64,000 nt of DNA from an uncultured Paracoccaceae bacterium (GTDB lineage: Bacteria; Pseudomonadota; Alphaproteobacteria; Rhodobacterales; Rhodobacteraceae): assembly GCA_947503175.1 (NCBI GenBank), contig CANNCO010000002.1:733235-797234 (forward strand), read 5' to 3'. Below the pieces are notes generated by a model. It did not search any database. It was not told the DNA's origin and saw nothing but the letters and a program-made list of their open reading frames with translations. Each line of letters starts with the position of its first letter. The first letter of the stretch is position 1. A program made the translations under genes and the position numbers. Shown piece after piece: positions 36,505 through 45,792 of this stretch.

Positions 36505-37727
36505 GCGTTCTACAGGTATATCTTCAAGGCCGTCAGCAGCGCCGTCAGGAAGACGCGGCCATGCGTCAGAATGAAATGCAGACATACATGCAGCAGAATG
36601 CGCAGGGCATCTTTCAGGGCGACGAAGGGGCCTTGTCGGGGCTTGCTGGCTTCGACCCCATGACGGCGCTCAATATCCAGGGAACTCATTCGGCCAATCG
36701 CCGGGCGAACGCCTCTGAGGCGCGGGATGCCCAATCACATGCGATGAACTTGCAGGTTTCGCAGGCTCGGCTAGACGAAATAGCCCGCACGTACACGGCA
36801 CAACAGCGGGCAGAGGCTGCCGAAGGCATCCGGCGCAAGGTTGCGCAGGGGCTGGCCTCTCAATCGCCCGAGGAATGGGATAGATTGATGAAAGGCGACC
36901 CCGAGTCAACTCGCTATGTCGGTCAGTTTGAGAACCGTGAGAATATCGCTCTCAGTTACCTTGATTTGGCAGAGCAGCTTGAGGCTATGCAAGGGCCGCA
37001 GCCGAGCTCAGCAGAGCAGAAAATCACCCGCCTGATGGAAGTCGGCATTCCGCGCGAACAGGCCATTCTCATTGCGGATGGCGTCCTCAAGGTGTCCCGT
37101 GATCCGGTGTCCGGCGAGGCACAGATGGTGGATGCGCGGACAGGTCAGCCCTGGTCCGGGGCCAACCCTGAACCCACTTTGCTCCCGGAAGATACCATTG
37201 CAGACGGCCAGCGGGAGAACCTTTCCTTCGGCCCGACAGTCCCCGAAGTGAATTATCAGGGTGCATTCGGCGGGCGAGGTTTCGTAACCAACACGCTCAA
37301 TGCCGGTGCCGATGCAATCGGGGTGAACTTACCGTTTCCCGAGAACCAGGAGGCGACAACGGCGCTCAGCAATCTCGGTCTCAGAACCAAAACGTTCATG
37401 CAGCAGGCCTTCCCCGGTCGCGCAAGCGTCCAGCTGATGCAGGAGCTGGAGAAGATCACGGCCCAGCCAAATCGCATCTTCACGGGCGAACAACGCGGGC
37501 GGGACACGCTGGAACAGACGGCTTCCATGATCGAATCCCTGGTCATTCAGGAACGCCGCAAGGTCAAGAACCCGCGCGCCTACACACCACAGATGCGGGC
37601 GCAGGCCCAGGCGAATATCGACGCCCTTGAGGGGCTGCTCGCTGACTATCAGTCGGTTCTCCAGAACATGGAGCCCGCTGAGGGCAATCAGACCAGCGGT
37701 GGAGTGACCTGGAGGGTTGTCGAATGA
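36501..37727 (+). CDS. phage-interior-protein-like, Gln-rich (408 residues)
   Basis: The N-terminal 35 residues are a Gln/Arg/Met-rich helix (GRQQRRQEDAAMRQNEMQTY), followed by long helices and a C-terminal portion with TFMQQAFPGRASVQLMQELE. The composition, the absence of a signal peptide and the position directly before an 878-residue Gly/Ala-rich partner resemble ejection (internal virion) protein pairs of podoviruses. This is pattern-based; no specific family is certain. Coupled to its neighbours by ATGA overlaps. Confidence 0.55.
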   Translation: MSVLQVYLQGRQQRRQEDAAMRQNEMQTYMQQNAQGIFQGDEGALSGLAGFDPMTALNIQGTHSANRRANASEARDAQSHAMNLQVSQARLDEIARTYTAQQRAEAAEGIRRKVAQGLASQSPEEWDRLMKGDPESTRYVGQFENRENIALSYLDLAEQLEAMQGPQPSSAEQKITRLMEVGIPREQAILIADGVLKVSRDPVSGEAQMVDARTGQPWSGANPEPTLLPEDTIADGQRENLSFGPTVPEVNYQGAFGGRGFVTNTLNAGADAIGVNLPFPENQEATTALSNLGLRTKTFMQQAFPGRASVQLMQELEKITAQPNRIFTGEQRGRDTLEQTASMIESLVIQERRKVKNPRAYTPQMRAQAQANIDALEGLLADYQSVLQNMEPAEGNQTSGGVTWRVVE

Positions 37728-40360
37728 CCGTTCTCGAAATCAACGGCAAACGTGTCGAGGTCGGGGATGAGTTTCTCTCCCTGACCCCGGAACAACAGGA
37801 AGCGACGGTCGAGGAAATCGCCCAAACGCTTTCACCGAACGAGTTCAACATGGGCACGCTGAACCGCGGCATTGCGCAAGGCTTTGGTGGCGCGGTTGAT
37901 CTGGTGAATTCTGGCTTGAACGCGGTTTATCGCGGGGTCGGTCTTCCCGAAGTCGAACAACCTTTCGGCGGCAGTCGCAGTCTTATGGCAGGGATGGACG
38001 CCATCGGTGCGGATGTGGCCGAAGATGATGCACAAACGACGCTTGGTAAGATGGTGCAAGGCACGGGACAAGCGGCGGGTGTCCTGCCCACTGTCATGGT
38101 TCCTGTCGGCCAAGCTGCCAAATTGGCCGATGCCACAAGGGGCGCGACGGCAGGCAATACTGCGAAGATCATTGCGGATGATTTGGTGAACCGTCCCGTC
38201 AGGTCGATGACATCAGAACTCGCAGCTGGTGCAGGTGCCGCATACGGGGGGCAGAAGGCGCAGGAATGGTCAGGCAGCGATAACCCAGCCGTGCGTGGCG
38301 CAGGAGAGGTTCTGGGCGGTCTCACAGCCGGTCTGGGCCCCTATGCTGCCACACAGGCCGCCATAAGCACTGCGCGACGCCTCCCGCTCACAGGAACAGT
38401 CATACGGGGTATCAGGGCTTCTCTCATTCCCTTCACGCGCGCCGGGGGTTTTGATCGGGCCTCAGCCCGTCTTCGGGGGCTTTCAGCGGACCCGGAAGGA
38501 CAAGCGGCACTCGTGGCGGCAGACGGCCCTCTCAGCCCCGCTCAGCGCACCGGGGACAAGCGACTGATGGCTTTGGAGCGGGCCATTCTGGATACCGACG
38601 CCACGCTTTCGGATGAGTTCGACACGCGGCTTTCCGAGGCATCGCTCGAACTTCGCAATGCCCTGAAGGAACCATTTAGCGGCGCGGATATCGGCGACAC
38701 CCGCCAATACATCGACCAGCGGCAGGACTACCTTCTCAGGCTCCTGGACACGCGCATCGAGCAAGCCCAAATTCGGGCCGAAAAGCAAACTGCCAAGGTC
38801 AGGCCAGAGCGTCGGGAGAGTGTGAACGCCGCCGTCCTGCGCCGCGAACTCGACAAGGCCTATGACCAGGCATCCGCGCAAGAGCGGGAGTTGTGGCTGG
38901 CCGTCCCGCGTGACGCGGAAGCCAGAACAGACAATCTCCGGCGCGTTATGTCGGAAATCGACACAGATACCCCCCTTGCACAGCGCGAAGACGTGCCAGC
39001 AATCGCCCGACGCCTTCTCATGGACGAGAGCGGGTTGCCGGAGAACACCACTGTTCGCGAGGTGCACGGGCTCTATTCGAAACTGAGGCAAATCGCCCGC
39101 AATGCCCGATCAGGTACGGCCCCGAACGAAAACCTAGCGCGGATCTCCAACATGCTGGCGGATGCTGCGCTGGATGACCTCGGGGCAAATGCCGATGCCT
39201 CAGAAGTCGGAAGACTGATCAATGATGCGCGCGCCTTCTCACGAGCCCTGAACGAGTCTTTCAATCAGGGAACGGTGGGAGCATTGCGCGGCAAGAAGCG
39301 CTCAGGTGGCGATGCGATTGCACCAGAACTGAGCCTTGCAACGACAATCGGCAGAGGTGGGTCCCAAGGAGCCGTTGCATTCGATGACATGCTGCGCGCT
39401 ACCGGGAATCGGGAGGCACTGGCCGCAACGGTCTCCGACTACCTCAGGGCGCGCTTTCAGGATCAAACCACGACGCGGAACAAGTTCTCGCTCTCCCGCG
39501 CCGAAGCTTTCCTGAAGCGCAACAGGGAGGTTGTTGATAGACTGCCGGAGCTTGCCGCAGAATTGCAGAGCGCAATTGATGCACAAACTGCGGCAGGACG
39601 CACTGCCGACGTGCTGGGGGCGAGACGTGCTGGATTGAGCGACCCAAGGCGGTCAAGCGCAGCACTGGTTGGAAACGCGCGTACAGGAGAAGAGATTGCC
39701 GCGATATTCAGAGCGAGGAGCCCCGCGAAGGCGGCAGCGGCGGTCAAAAGACAAGCCGCCCAGGACAAGACTGGGCAAGCTCTGGCAGGTCTTAAGAGCG
39801 GTCTTCTTGATCACCTGATGCAAAACGCCCGGACGGGCCGGTTTGACGATGCTGGTCAACCGCTGCTGTCGGGGCGGTCCTTGATGGGCCAGCTTACTGA
39901 TCCGAAATCACGACAAGTTCTGAACCGCATTCTCAGCAAGGAGGAAATGGGGCGGATCAATCGCATCGCGGTGCAACTGCGCAACATTGAGACAGCACAA
40001 GGCAGACTACCCGCTGTCGGCGAACCCATGAACGACACGCCCAACCAGGTGATTGGCTTCGTCGCGCGTATTGCAGCGGCAAAACAAGGAGCACAGGTCG
40101 GACAGGGAACCGGGGGCGGTCAGCTTGTTATTGCCGGGGAGTTCTCAAAGCGGATCACCCGTGTCCTGCGCAACCTGACCAACGACACTGCGGAACAGCT
40201 TCTGAAGGACGCCATACAGGACCCGGACCTGTTCCGGTCGCTCCTTCTGCGCGAAAACGCGCCCTTCAATCTGCGGGGCAAGAAGGTCCGCAGTCTCGCG
40301 GAATGGGCCATTGGGGCCGGTATCGTCTCGGCGCAGGAATTCGAGGAGGTTCAGCAGTGA
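37724..40360 (+). CDS. large phage-interior/ejection-like protein (878 residues)
   Basis: Longest protein of the island. Gly/Ala-rich amphipathic stretches at about residues 80-210 (GMDAIGADVAEDD, GAGAAYGGQKAQEW, GEVLGGLTAGLGPYAATQAA) could insert into membranes; the rest is long helices rich in Ala, Arg and Asp. No signal peptide, enzymatic motif or capsid-like fold is apparent. The plan resembles internal virion proteins that leave the capsid during DNA injection. The pair with the preceding gene is the main hint that this island uses or makes virions. Confidence 0.55.
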   Translation: MTVLEINGKRVEVGDEFLSLTPEQQEATVEEIAQTLSPNEFNMGTLNRGIAQGFGGAVDLVNSGLNAVYRGVGLPEVEQPFGGSRSLMAGMDAIGADVAEDDAQTTLGKMVQGTGQAAGVLPTVMVPVGQAAKLADATRGATAGNTAKIIADDLVNRPVRSMTSELAAGAGAAYGGQKAQEWSGSDNPAVRGAGEVLGGLTAGLGPYAATQAAISTARRLPLTGTVIRGIRASLIPFTRAGGFDRASARLRGLSADPEGQAALVAADGPLSPAQRTGDKRLMALERAILDTDATLSDEFDTRLSEASLELRNALKEPFSGADIGDTRQYIDQRQDYLLRLLDTRIEQAQIRAEKQTAKVRPERRESVNAAVLRRELDKAYDQASAQERELWLAVPRDAEARTDNLRRVMSEIDTDTPLAQREDVPAIARRLLMDESGLPENTTVREVHGLYSKLRQIARNARSGTAPNENLARISNMLADAALDDLGANADASEVGRLINDARAFSRALNESFNQGTVGALRGKKRSGGDAIAPELSLATTIGRGGSQGAVAFDDMLRATGNREALAATVSDYLRARFQDQTTTRNKFSLSRAEAFLKRNREVVDRLPELAAELQSAIDAQTAAGRTADVLGARRAGLSDPRRSSAALVGNARTGEEIAAIFRARSPAKAAAAVKRQAAQDKTGQALAGLKSGLLDHLMQNARTGRFDDAGQPLLSGRSLMGQLTDPKSRQVLNRILSKEEMGRINRIAVQLRNIETAQGRLPAVGEPMNDTPNQVIGFVARIAAAKQGAQVGQGTGGGQLVIAGEFSKRITRVLRNLTNDTAEQLLKDAIQDPDLFRSLLLRENAPFNLRGKKVRSLAEWAIGAGIVSAQEFEEVQQ

Positions 40361-40632
40361 CAACCGCGCTCAGCCATCGGGAATCCGACGATACATATGC
40401 CGGTGTCATTGCCCGTGGTGGCCGATACCGCGTGGCGGTCTGTCGGGATGGTATTCAGTGGCTATTGCAGCGGCGCAGTACAAACCGGTCTGGAGCACGA
40501 TGGAAGACGCTCCACTACATCACCACACGAAGTGCGCTGATCCGACTCTGGACCTCCTCTGAGCCGCTCCCTCGTGAAGTTGAAGGGCTACCCGACCAGA
40601 TACGGAGCAGGAAGGTAGGTCAGCATGACTGA
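40357..40632 (+). CDS. small phage/island protein, 91 residues
   Basis: GTG start overlapping the previous stop (GTGA), with GAGGAGG upstream. A basic beta-rich body (YRVAVCRDGIQWLLQRRSTN, RWKTLHYITTRSALIRLW) is the pattern of a widespread small phage and island protein of unknown function. Overlaps the next gene by eight bases. Confidence 0.65.
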   Translation: MTTALSHRESDDTYAGVIARGGRYRVAVCRDGIQWLLQRRSTNRSGARWKTLHYITTRSALIRLWTSSEPLPREVEGLPDQIRSRKVGQHD

Positions 40633-41062
40633 CCGAAACAGCGGAGACGTAGCGGATGGGCGCAACCCTGACGGCACTTTTGCCAAGGGCAACGCTGGCC
40701 GTCCGAAGGGAACCCGTCTCAAGGTTACCCGAGCGGTCGAGGAACTGCTCGAAGGTGAAGCTGAAAAGATCAGTCGCAAAGCACTGGATATGGCGCTTGA
40801 AGGCGATACGACCGCTCTACGGCTCTGTCTGGAACGCATCGCGCCCGCCCGGAAGGACGCACCCGTCCGATTCGACCTTCCACCCATCAACACGGCCCAA
40901 GAGGCGTCACAGGCGGCTTCGGCGGTCCTTCTGGCGGTCTCTGAGGGTGAAATCACCCCGTTGGAGGGTGCGACCGTCATGGCGCTGGTGGAGAACTACA
41001 GGCGCGTCCTGGAAACATCAGAGTTCGAGGCAAGGATCACAGCATTGGAGGCAAGGAAATGA
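40625..41062 (+). CDS. DUF5681-domain protein
   Basis: 145 residues. The N-terminal tag NPDGTFAKGNAGRPKGTRLK is the DUF5681 signature found in phage and island proteins, often near terminase genes, and seen in some small terminase subunits. A Leu/Ala-rich helical body follows. No large terminase is present in the island, so a packaging role would need a helper. Confidence 0.7.
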   Translation: MTDRNSGDVADGRNPDGTFAKGNAGRPKGTRLKVTRAVEELLEGEAEKISRKALDMALEGDTTALRLCLERIAPARKDAPVRFDLPPINTAQEASQAASAVLLAVSEGEITPLEGATVMALVENYRRVLETSEFEARITALEARK

Positions 41063-41340
41063 AACTGAACAGTCGACTTGAACAATTGGAAAACAGAGAC
41101 ATGCGGCATTCAGGCAATACTGGTTATGCGTCGATGTTATGGGACCAGCTCAAGAGCATCGGCGAGCGGCAAACGGGCGAACCAGATTGGGATCGGGTCT
41201 CTCCGATAGAAGTCGCAGGCTGCGCATTGGTCAGGGGGGTAAGCGCATCACCCGCATTGAAAGCCAAGGTCAGTGATCTTTCCACCAAACCCGGGCCTCT
41301 CAACAAACTCATGACGTTTTTGAGGGAGCGCATGACATGA
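41059..41340 (+). CDS. hypothetical protein, 93 residues
   Basis: Begins with a short coiled-coil-like stretch (MKLNSRLEQLENRDMRHSGN), then a polar body. Start and stop overlap both neighbours by four bases (ATGA). Not recognised; the N-terminal pattern resembles that of the next gene. Confidence 0.6.
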   Translation: MKLNSRLEQLENRDMRHSGNTGYASMLWDQLKSIGERQTGEPDWDRVSPIEVAGCALVRGVSASPALKAKVSDLSTKPGPLNKLMTFLRERMT

Positions 41341-41678
41341 GCGGTCTCAATCGAAGACTGAACAAGCTGGAGCGGCCATATGGCGGCAAACCCCACCAAC
41401 CGATTGTGTTGCCAAGGATTGAAGCCCCCAGTGGATTAAGCATTTATGGCTTCGCGATCACATCTTCGGGGTTGGTCCTACAGGGTGACCGCGAGACCGG
41501 TGAGCAATTCCAACAACGCATCAATGAAACCGTTCAGCCGGGTCGGACAATGGACGACATGACGGATCAGCAGCTTCAGGAATGCCTCGATTTTCTGCAC
41601 CGGGCAAAAAAGGACGCAATCAAATCCAAGTTTGCCATATCCAACAGGAAGGAACCAAGAACCCATGATCTTTATTAG
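41337..41678 (+). CDS. hypothetical protein, 113 residues
   Basis: The N-terminus MSGLNRRLNKLERPYGGKPH echoes the preceding protein, suggesting the two may be distantly related. The C-terminal half is acidic then basic (DQQLQECLDFLHRAKKDAIK). Coupled to the gene before it and overlaps the following start by 14 bases. Confidence 0.6.
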   Translation: MSGLNRRLNKLERPYGGKPHQPIVLPRIEAPSGLSIYGFAITSSGLVLQGDRETGEQFQQRINETVQPGRTMDDMTDQQLQECLDFLHRAKKDAIKSKFAISNRKEPRTHDLY

Positions 41679-42357
41679 CAAGAAGCCCGCCGCCGCCCCA
41701 TCTGGACCCACGCCGTCCCCGGTAACGTTCGATGGGGCTAATGACTACCTGCTTCGGGGTGGCGGTTTGACCGGCGCAGTCGATGGTCAGTATTTCGCGG
41801 GTTACTTCAAGGGCGGGACGTCCACCGCCGGGCTGTCCATTTTTGAGGGAACATCGGGCCGGGTGCGTGTTCGGTACAACTCAACGCGCTTTAACTTCTC
41901 ATTGCTGGATACGGCGGGGGCGACGATTGCCAGCGTCTCCACCAATACAACGGGCCTTGATGATGGCACCGTGCGGGAGTTCTGGTTTTCCTATGACCCT
42001 GTTGTCGGAACCGGGCTGGTGTCGATCAATGGCGGCGCAAATGACGCCGCCGGGTTCTCCGTCACGAATACCGGCACGACCGACTTCACCCTGAGTAACT
42101 GGGGTGTGGGATCAAACACATCCGGCACGGTCGCATGGAACGGTACGATGGAGCGACTTGCTGTCTGGTTCCCATCCAGTCTGACCGGCTTTGATGTGAC
42201 GTCCGGGACAGACCGCACGGCCATGGCAGACCATACGAACAATACGATCAACAGCACTCAGGCTATTGTCGATTTCTTCGGCGCAGCCTCGGACTGGAAT
42301 GCCGGAACCAACTTCGGCTCGGGCGGCAACTTCACCATGAACGGGGCGGTGACGTGA
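41665..42357 (+). CDS. LamG/concanavalin-like domain protein
   Basis: 230 residues, beta-rich and Gly/Thr/Ser-rich: TFDGANDYLLRGGGLTGAVD, FWFSYDPVVGTGLVSINGGA and the Trp-containing TVAWNGTMERLAVWFPSSLT are typical of jelly-roll LamG folds in phage tail or surface proteins. The start at 41665 has AGGAAGG upstream. No signal peptide is visible. Last gene of the coupled operon; could bind cell-surface glycans. Confidence 0.7.
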   Translation: MIFISKKPAAAPSGPTPSPVTFDGANDYLLRGGGLTGAVDGQYFAGYFKGGTSTAGLSIFEGTSGRVRVRYNSTRFNFSLLDTAGATIASVSTNTTGLDDGTVREFWFSYDPVVGTGLVSINGGANDAAGFSVTNTGTTDFTLSNWGVGSNTSGTVAWNGTMERLAVWFPSSLTGFDVTSGTDRTAMADHTNNTINSTQAIVDFFGAASDWNAGTNFGSGGNFTMNGAVT

Positions 42358-42484
42358 GGATCACATGACCGACAATACATGCCTTCACTGATACCTATAG
42401 TTTACAAACACCATTGCATAGTTCCGCTAAGGTTGTATGCTCGTCGTCAGGGGAGCGTGCGATAGATTAGCGAGAACTCTTGCT

Positions 42485-43723
42485 ATGGCAGATGCTCTAC
42501 TCGGCGGAATTGTCATCAATGAAGTGTTGATCGACCCAACAGGGTCCAACGACTTCGATACCGATGGCAGCGGTATGGCGCGCAGTGGCGATGAGTTCAT
42601 CGAGTTGCTGAACACGTCCACGACCGCCATCGATATCTCCGGTCTCGAACTGTGGGATGCAACCCGAGACAACTGGTTCACCTTTCCACCCGGCTCCGTC
42701 TTGCAACCTGGTGCCAGAGCGTTGGTGGTTCGGGACGTACAGACTGGCGGCAGCCTTCCGACCGGTGGTCCGGACGACCTGTCTTTCGACGCAAGTTTCG
42801 GCCAAGGCGTATTCGACAACGATCAGGACAACATTATCGTCTATGACCCAACGAATGACGAGTTCATTCAGGCCACATATAACAGCGATAGCCTCGATGA
42901 TCCCACATCCGGCCCACAGTATTCGGGGTTCTCGGCAACGGCAACGCGGGTGGGTTCGGGCGAGGATTTCGGGTCGGATATCGAAGGCTTCTCGATTCAG
43001 CGCTTTGCCGATGGTAGCGACAGTTTCGAGAACGATGGAACTCCGACGCCCGCGACGCAGAACATCTGCTTTGCCGATGGCGTAAGAATACGAACCCCAG
43101 ACGGAACAACCGTAGTGGAGGACCTTTGTGTCGGCGACCTCGTGCTGACCCGAGACCGAGGCGCAAGGCCGGTCAAGTGGCTGTTCTCGGCAACTCAGGA
43201 TGAAGACGCCTTGTCGAGGCTTCCCAAACTTAGGCCGATTGTCATTAGTTCCGGCGCGCTGGGGAACGGACTTCCCGATGAGGATCTGAGAGTTTCTGCA
43301 CAGCATCGCATTGCCGTGACCGGCAAAATCGCCGAACGCATGTTTGGGCATGACACTGTCCTAATCGCAGCTGTTCATCTTCAACAGTTACCCGGCGTTT
43401 ATGTCGATGAAGGGTGTGCGGAAGTAACTTACTTTCACGTCATGCTGGACAGGCACGAAGTCTTGTTTGCCAACGGCGTGCCAGCCGAAAGCCTGTATCT
43501 CGGTGAGCAATCAATGAAGACGCTGTCGGCGGAGGCGAAAGAAGAGATGTTCAGTATCTTCCCGGATTTGCGCGCCAAAATCCGCAATGCGTCACTTGCA
43601 AGCGCATCGCCAATCGTTGAGGGACGAAGAGCAAAGAACCTGATTTGGCGGCATGCAAAGAATGAGAAATCCCTTTGCTCAAGATGCAAGTCTGCAGTGC
43701 TGCACTCGACTGAGCGTCACTAG
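42485..43723 (+). CDS. lamin-tail domain plus Hint domain protein
   Basis: 412 residues. N-terminal lamin-tail-like domain (IVINEVLIDPTGSNDFDTDG, EFIELLNTSTTAIDISGLEL), then from about residue 195 a Hint domain starting at the Cys of NICFADGVRIRTPDGTTVVE, with DLVLTRDRGARPVKWLFSAT, DLRVSAQHRIAVTGKIAERM, and VTYFHVMLDRHEVLFANGVP. Rhodobacterales encode many such secreted Hint proteins. A self-splitting role is possible; the conserved C-terminal His/Asn of inteins is not seen. Start at the ATG 42485; 16 more codons upstream are open. Confidence 0.85.
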   Translation: MADALLGGIVINEVLIDPTGSNDFDTDGSGMARSGDEFIELLNTSTTAIDISGLELWDATRDNWFTFPPGSVLQPGARALVVRDVQTGGSLPTGGPDDLSFDASFGQGVFDNDQDNIIVYDPTNDEFIQATYNSDSLDDPTSGPQYSGFSATATRVGSGEDFGSDIEGFSIQRFADGSDSFENDGTPTPATQNICFADGVRIRTPDGTTVVEDLCVGDLVLTRDRGARPVKWLFSATQDEDALSRLPKLRPIVISSGALGNGLPDEDLRVSAQHRIAVTGKIAERMFGHDTVLIAAVHLQQLPGVYVDEGCAEVTYFHVMLDRHEVLFANGVPAESLYLGEQSMKTLSAEAKEEMFSIFPDLRAKIRNASLASASPIVEGRRAKNLIWRHAKNEKSLCSRCKSAVLHSTERH

Positions 43724-43754
43724 AGTCTTGTCGCACATAACCATTCTTAGGCAA

Positions 43755-45242
43755 TCAGACTTGGTTTGCTCGTCCCAGATTTTGCTCTGTGTCCTTAGGT
43801 CGGCTGTGCACTGACATTTGCAGAACCCTTCTTCCTCGGGCCTCAAGCTCAAGAAGTTCGGCAACAAGTGGGCCTGTGCCGAGCCCGGAGTTCCGCCTCT
43901 GACTTGCCACGCCGCCGAGTCCATCATCTCCCGAAAGCTTAATGGAGCGTCTTAGACTAGAGAGGCGCTCATCATGTTGCGTTGGCTCGGTCAACCGAGC
44001 AAACCGGGCAGACAACTCCATCTCGATGCTTACGCACGACAGGTGGCCGTAGGTTCTGCTTACGGAGTCAGTGTTCGAATGCCCAAGCTGACGTGCAATT
44101 ATTGCCAACGGCATTCCAGCCTGCACGAGTTGGCTGGCATAAGTGTGCCGCAGTCCGTGAAAGACAAAAGATTCAGGAAGGCCGGCACGACGGACCGCTC
44201 TTTTGAAAATGTGCCGGTGACATCCCGCCCATTTTCGTTCGTTCTGGTCAACAAAAACCAGGTCCCCTGGGCTTTTTCCAGCGCATTGGTCGAGGAAGAA
44301 CGACATCCCTTCTTCTGGAAGTATCACATACCGACCACGGTAGGATTTCAGCGGCGCAACGTAGATGCCAAAGACCTGGTTTCCAACGTCGCGAACGTGC
44401 AGGTCGGCAAGCTCACTTACCCGACAACCCGAGAAAAGTGCACCGGCAACAAGCTTCCGCAGATCAGGCCGACAAGCGGCCATAAGCGCTCTGCATTCTG
44501 ATCGGTTCAGGAAGTAGTGTCGTGGGACTTCAATGTTCGGTACCCGACGAAGACACCGCCACGCCCGGTCGCTTTCGATTTCGTTGTTCTCCCAAGCCAT
44601 ACGCAGCGCGAGGCGCAAGATGCCGACAAGTGTATTGAGTGTTTGCTTCCTCTTCCTGAGGGCTTCGTGATCCAACTGGTCTATAGGGACTTTGGGTCCG
44701 AGCCGTTGGTTCCCTCGCTTTGGTGGCGTTTCAAGTACGTCGCGGCAGAAATCGGTAAAAAGTCTGCTCGTTAGATCAGAGGCCAAAACATCACCGAGTC
44801 TCGGGATGATGTGGTGATTAATCAGAGAGAGATTGGTAACGTAGTGGGTTTTGGCCGCGGCAATCCTCTTCCACTCAACATAGTCCTTCATTGCGTCGCC
44901 AATGGTGAAGCCACTGACGGTCTTCTCGTACTTCAGCTCGCAGTTGATCCCCACAGGATACGAAGGTGAGGCAACCTTGCTAATAGCCGGATCGGAAAAC
45001 CACTCATTTGCAAGATCAACGGCCTTGGCAAAGTCTGGAACCTCGGACAGTGACGCCAGGCGGTGTTGTAGATACGTTTGCTTCTTCGTACGGATTCTCG
45101 CGACCCAATACGCGGGCTCGTTCACGCGCTTTTGAAGGCCGAGATGGCGACAAAACTCGAGTGTGTTCCAGTAGGGCTCCGTCCGGTGTGGCAGTCCGTC
45201 AATCGTACTCTGAAGATTGAGGGGCGGAGCTTTCATTGCCAA
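43755..45242 (-). CDS. tyrosine recombinase A of a divergent pair
   Basis: 495 residues. A long N-terminal region (YWNTLEFCRHLGLQKRVNEP) precedes the catalytic domain: Arg in LFSGCRVSELADLHVRDV, HxxR and His in FVFHGLRHTYASQLVQAG and ARQLGHSNTDSV, and nucleophile Tyr in SRTYGHLS. All catalytic residues are visible. Paralogous to the recombinase at 45793-47292 (shared N-terminal CRHLG, middle ETPP, C-terminal VFHGLRHTYAS). Last gene of a minus-strand unit with two small genes. Not the island integrase type, so probably a separate recombination function. Confidence 0.88.
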   Translation of the reverse strand: MAMKAPPLNLQSTIDGLPHRTEPYWNTLEFCRHLGLQKRVNEPAYWVARIRTKKQTYLQHRLASLSEVPDFAKAVDLANEWFSDPAISKVASPSYPVGINCELKYEKTVSGFTIGDAMKDYVEWKRIAAAKTHYVTNLSLINHHIIPRLGDVLASDLTSRLFTDFCRDVLETPPKRGNQRLGPKVPIDQLDHEALRKRKQTLNTLVGILRLALRMAWENNEIESDRAWRCLRRVPNIEVPRHYFLNRSECRALMAACRPDLRKLVAGALFSGCRVSELADLHVRDVGNQVFGIYVAPLKSYRGRYVILPEEGMSFFLDQCAGKSPGDLVFVDQNERKWAGCHRHIFKRAVRRAGLPESFVFHGLRHTYASQLVQAGMPLAIIARQLGHSNTDSVSRTYGHLSCVSIEMELSARFARLTEPTQHDERLSSLRRSIKLSGDDGLGGVASQRRNSGLGTGPLVAELLELEARGRRVLQMSVHSRPKDTEQNLGRANQV

Positions 45243-45249
45243 ATCCCTT

Positions 45250-45501
45250 CTAGCGCTGATCGACGTCCTGCCTAACTTGTACGTCTACTCCGGGAACGAG
45301 TTCGCTAACCGGCAGGTTCGTCGGTATTTCGAGCTCTGTGCAAACTCTAATGATCGCAACCCGAAGGGCATCCTCGCTGGCCGCCCACTCTGACCGAAGC
45401 GCTAGCTCCCTTAGGTCGTGCAGTGCATCACGCAACCAGGTTGCTTTCGAGGGCATCTCATCGAGGATTACAGGCTCTCGTTTCGATGTTTTCTTATTCA
45501 T
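45250..45501 (-). CDS. small protein B of the recombinase module
   Basis: 83 residues from an ATG that overlaps the previous stop. A basic start (MNKKTSKREPVILDEMPSKA) precedes helices (WLRDALHDLRELALRSEWAA, EDALRVAIIRVCTELEI). Sits seven bases before the recombinase. Not recognised; small proteins between paired recombinases may guide them. Confidence 0.6.
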   Translation of the reverse strand: MNKKTSKREPVILDEMPSKATWLRDALHDLRELALRSEWAASEDALRVAIIRVCTELEIPTNLPVSELVPGVDVQVRQDVDQR

Positions 45502-45667
45502 TCTCTTGTACACCACTTCGCTTTGGTAATCTCGGCTGAACTGGCTCAGCAATCTGAGCGGAATAAGGAGAGCTGGTCCGAATGAGCTCTTCGGCGAGGG
45601 GCGTGAGACCATAACGTGCCATGTAGTCCAGAAGGACTTTTTCCAGTTCGGGCAGCTTATCGGCCAT
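45494..45667 (-). CDS. small protein A of the recombinase module
   Basis: 57 residues starting MADKLPELEKVLLDYMARYG. The start at 45667 is chosen because AGAGGAG lies directly before it, whereas a GTG eight codons upstream has none. The C-terminal half is proline/serine-rich. The following gene starts inside its last codons. Promoter presumably within 45668-45792. Confidence 0.6.
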   Translation of the reverse strand: MADKLPELEKVLLDYMARYGLTPLAEELIRTSSPYSAQIAEPVQPRLPKRSGVQENE

Positions 45668-45709
45668 TGGTGACTCCTCTGCGACGTTCACGATCAGACC
45701 GCAGAATGG

Positions 45710-45770
45710 TTAACGAAACGTTAATGGCGGATAGCATTGTGAGGCCGTAGGGCGGTTCGCGAGCAAACCG
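45710..45770. promoter_or_regulatory. divergent control region with inverted repeats
   Basis: Between the divergent recombinase units. TTAACG-AAA-CGTTAA at 45710-45724 is a perfect 6-base inverted repeat; CGGTT (45753-45757) and AACCG (45766-45770) form a second. A candidate operator for one of the small module proteins or for the recombinases. Confidence 0.5.
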
Positions 45771-45792
45771 AAAAGCACCCCAAGGAGGTTCC

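Noticed and set aside
43974..44501. Plus-strand frame of 175 residues inside recombinase A
   Set aside because: Antisense of a gene with intact catalytic motifs; its own residues show no family pattern.
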